In this document: positions 7,267 through 9,357 of the stretch, in pieces | Position numbering within the stretch: position 1 is the stretch's first letter | How the letters are laid out: every line of letters starts with the position of its first letter | NCBI GenBank assembly: GCA_937889795.1 | Contig: CALBZH010000340.1 | Location: 1 to 9,357, forward strand | DNA from: an uncultured Syntrophobacteraceae bacterium | GTDB lineage: Bacteria > Desulfobacterota > Syntrophobacteria > Syntrophobacterales > Syntrophobacteraceae | Direction of reading: 5' to 3' | Length of the DNA: 9,357 nucleotides | The notes under the pieces: model-generated | The model's database searches: none | Told to the model about the DNA's origin: nothing | Seen by the model: only the letters and a program-made list of their open reading frames with translations | Made by a program: the position numbers and the translations under genes

Positions 7267-7296
7267 GCGATACCACAAGGACCGGAAAGTTGTCAA
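7267..7296 (-). promoter_or_regulatory. Probable sigma-70 promoter of the trpB2 operon
   Basis: On the minus strand a perfect -35 TTGACA (7296-7291) is followed after 18 bases by TATCGC (7272-7267), with TG one base upstream (TGGTATCGC), an extended -10 arrangement. The -10 hexamer itself matches only three of six consensus positions. Transcription would begin near 7260, giving a leader of about 300 nt that contains the leader peptide and terminator. Confidence 0.55.
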
Positions 7297-7304
7297 CACA
7301 AGTT
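7287..7304. promoter_or_regulatory. Imperfect palindrome over the -35 box, possible operator
   Basis: The minus strand reads AACTTGTGTTGACAACTT: two seven-base arms that match at six positions around a four-base centre. It overlaps the TTGACA box, a natural place for a repressor. It does not closely match the E. coli TrpR operator, and no regulator gene for it is seen. It may be chance. Confidence 0.25.
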
Positions 7305-7472
7305 AACGAAGCACAGAGGATTCGTGCTTTGGGGTGAGGTCGAGGTCCGATGCCAGCCTGTCATCCGTTCCGATTGACCGCTCGCACCGGAACCGGATGT
7401 CGAGCTCTCACTGGAGCCGCTCCTCGAGGGAGCATGCCAGGGACCGAGCCAGCCCCCCGTGCTCCAGCACAC
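7305..7472. other. Intergenic spacer between the CHAT gene and the trpB2 promoter
   Basis: This is the rest of the roughly 500-base stretch without a full-size gene between the CHAT stop and the trpB2 start. I see no coding frame that I believe and no T-run terminator. A GCTCC/GGAGC inverted repeat with a five-base loop (7419-7433) lies 40-54 bases past the CHAT stop, but no U-tract follows on the minus strand. Confidence 0.4.
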
Positions 7473-9357
7473 CTAATGACACCCAAAGAGCGAGAAGCCG
7501 ATCCACAAGTGTGGCGGATACCGCTGGCTATCCATCATTGCTTTCTGCGCCAGCTGTAACGCGAAAAGGGGTGGAGCACCTCCAACGCGCTGCTCGTGGT
7601 ACAACGTCATGAACTGCAGGGTCGCATCGTCGCGAGCTTTGGTGATGGACACGAGCACGGATTGAGCCCCGGCTTCCAGGAAGGCGCCCGGTAGACCAAT
7701 CAAGTCGTCACCCGACAACTGAACACCTTGAGCTTCCGTCGGGCGATACCCCAAAGAGCAGGCCGAGAGGATCACTTCACTGAAAGGCGGCCTGTGTTGC
7801 GCAATGTCTCCTGCGTCCAGTCTCCCGTTGAGCAACAGCAATCCAGAGTTCAGGGGCTCGCCGGTCTCGAATTTGCCGTGACAGGCAAGATGAATGATCG
7901 CGCCATCGGCTTCCCTCAGCCGCGCCAGCTTCCAAAAACCCTCTTCGGTGGCATCTTTGCCGACAATGGGAGTGTGGATCATCGCCTCATTCAGGCTGTA
8001 GATCTCTTCGATGGTCCTGATTTCGGCCTCCGCGAATGGAAGATCCTGAAGACCGCTCCCCTTGCCGTAAGCTGGTGCGCCGATGAGCGCGATCCGCGGC
8101 TGATGGCTGAGCGGCGCCTGCAGCGCGACAAGGCAGGTAAGATTCGGCAAGATCCCGACAGGACATCTCTCAAACAGCCTCTGTCCAGCGAATTGCATTC
8201 CCGCCCAAGGCAGCAAGTGGAGAAGGCCATGGGGCACAACGACGAGGCTCTTTGCGGTTAGAGCCTCCTCGAGGAGGTTTCGCGGCACCAATTTGTCCGC
8301 CACAAGCCCCGGAAACTTGGCAGGGTCGAGCTCGCCCGCTCGAGGGTACGGGCTTTGAAGCACTTCCCGGTATGCACCGAGGTCTTGGAGTGTCTCGGAC
8401 GCCACCGGAACAGCGCCGACACGAAACGAGCGATTCTTGATGAGAACCGCCACAATCTGCTGCTGTCCGAAATAGAGGGTGATTGCGGCCTGATCCCGCT
8501 CCGCCAGAATGTCGGCCAGGCCAGCAGCTTCAAACGAAGCTGGTGCGGACAGGGCACGCCAGCGAGGGTCTGAAAAACGGATGCGCTCGAGCAGCAGGAA
8601 GCGCTGATGCAGAAGCTCGTTGCGCCGCTTCTCGAGCTCCTCGGTCTGCCCCGTCCTATAGCCGTAATACTCCAGTGCGTCGATCTGACGGGAGAGTGCA
8701 TCGACCTGGTTTGCGAAATCGGTCTTCTCCTCTTGATCGTGGGGCCGGGACAAGGTGAGAACGGCTGCGAGCGCTCGTGCCTTGACCCGCTCGATGAGCT
8801 GAACGGCGGGCTCGGCTTCATCGAGAAGACATGCGAGACTGATGGCTTCCTCGAAGAGCGGAAGCTTGTCCGCCATGTAGGTGCTGTCGAGCCGGTAACC
8901 GAGCGGCGCCTTGCGCAGCTCGTCAACGGTTCGGGCGGCCTCCTGATACATGCCGAGTGCTTCGTGATTGCTTCCCCGTGTCGAGAGCGCTCTCGCCAAC
9001 CGCCACTGGGCTTTCCACAAGGACTCGGAGTCGTGATAGGCGGCCAAGGATTCAACCGAGGATTCGGCCGCCCGAACGGCTTCCTCCGTTCGTCCGAGGC
9101 CCAGCAGAGCCTCCGCCTTCCAGCTCTGCAGCACGCCGATTTTGGGCTGCATCAGCCCTGTAAACAATGGCTCCAGCCGTTCGAGCTCTTTCAGCCCGCC
9201 CCCATAATCCCCACGCTCGACCAGAATGGAAGCCAGCTGAAACTCGATCGCGGGCTTGACATCCTCCGGCAGTTTGGGGAGTACTTTGACGAAATGGGCG
9301 CAAGCTTCATCAAAATGGCCCAGACGTCGGTTAGACCTCGCCGTGATCTGCTCGAGA
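7473..9357 (-). CDS. TPR-CHAT domain protein (caspase-like), N terminus beyond the window
   Basis: The frame is open to the right edge, so the start is missing; a TTG at 9167 is internal, because TPR-like sequence continues upstream of it. In the visible 627 residues (residue 1 = bases 9356-9354), about 1-190 are TPR-type helical repeats (A/L-x-L-G-x-x-E-A patterns such as GLGRTEEAVRAAESSVESL and HEALGMYQEA). Next is a charged, probably coiled-coil segment (about 200-265), and a CHAT domain fills about 310-627. CHAT motifs are VPHGLLHLLPWAG, HLACHG with catalytic His493, ILSACSLG with catalytic Cys533, and a closing block (GLPGAFLEAGAQSVLVSI, YPPHLWIGFSLFG). The His-Cys dyad is intact with 40-residue spacing, so it is probably an active cysteine protease. 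The target and trigger are unknown; CHAT proteins of this build occur as orphan signalling proteins and as effectors in defence or cell-death systems. No partner gene is visible in the window. Same strand as trpB2, but a separate promoter lies between. Confidence 0.9.
   Translation of the reverse strand, partial: LEQITARSNRRLGHFDEACAHFVKVLPKLPEDVKPAIEFQLASILVERGDYGGGLKELERLEPLFTGLMQPKIGVLQSWKAEALLGLGRTEEAVRAAESSVESLAAYHDSESLWKAQWRLARALSTRGSNHEALGMYQEAARTVDELRKAPLGYRLDSTYMADKLPLFEEAISLACLLDEAEPAVQLIERVKARALAAVLTLSRPHDQEEKTDFANQVDALSRQIDALEYYGYRTGQTEELEKRRNELLHQRFLLLERIRFSDPRWRALSAPASFEAAGLADILAERDQAAITLYFGQQQIVAVLIKNRSFRVGAVPVASETLQDLGAYREVLQSPYPRAGELDPAKFPGLVADKLVPRNLLEEALTAKSLVVVPHGLLHLLPWAGMQFAGQRLFERCPVGILPNLTCLVALQAPLSHQPRIALIGAPAYGKGSGLQDLPFAEAEIRTIEEIYSLNEAMIHTPIVGKDATEEGFWKLARLREADGAIIHLACHGKFETGEPLNSGLLLLNGRLDAGDIAQHRPPFSEVILSACSLGYRPTEAQGVQLSGDDLIGLPGAFLEAGAQSVLVSITKARDDATLQFMTLYHEQRVGGAPPLFALQLAQKAMMDSQRYPPHLWIGFSLFGCH

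Overview
The window looks like chromosomal DNA of a GC-rich, Gram-negative bacterium. It has a signal-peptide-bearing outer-membrane protein ending in Phe, strong AGGAGG-type ribosome binding sites, a hybrid histidine kinase and a TPR-CHAT protein. The mixture is compatible with Desulfobacterota/'Deltaproteobacteria', Nitrospirota or a related uncultured phylum, but nothing here fixes the taxon. No tRNA, rRNA, IS element, CRISPR array or phage gene was seen.

Layout. Positions 1-4269 (+) hold a two-gene envelope-sensing unit: the 3' part of a LysM-FecR-(FN3-like)-TM protein, then a CHASE2-PAS-HisKA-HATPase-REC hybrid histidine kinase. The kinase meets the minus-strand operon tail to tail, and the two stop codons overlap by 4 bases (4266-4269). 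The minus-strand operon reads from about 7260 down to 4266. It has a promoter with a perfect -35, a roughly 300-nt leader, trpB2 (type-2 tryptophan synthase beta chain), a 101-aa cysteine-rich protein of unknown function, and an outer-membrane protein of the MetA-pathway/SphA 'transporter' family. Further upstream on the same strand is the C-terminal 627 residues of a TPR-CHAT (caspase-like) protein that runs off the right edge.

The most interesting element is the trpB2 leader. It encodes a predicted 20-aa peptide with the sequence Trp-Arg-Trp five codons before its stop. This is followed by a ladder of mutually exclusive RNA pairings that ends in an intrinsic terminator (8-9 bp stem plus U8) about 30 nt before the trpB2 start. 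The register of the Trp codons, the peptide stop and the pairing segments fits ribosome-mediated transcription attenuation by tryptophan. Together with the outer-membrane protein of an aromatic-associated family, this suggests a tryptophan-controlled indole/aromatic uptake and Trp-synthesis (salvage) operon. The regulatory pairings were read by hand from the sequence; the physiological role is inference.
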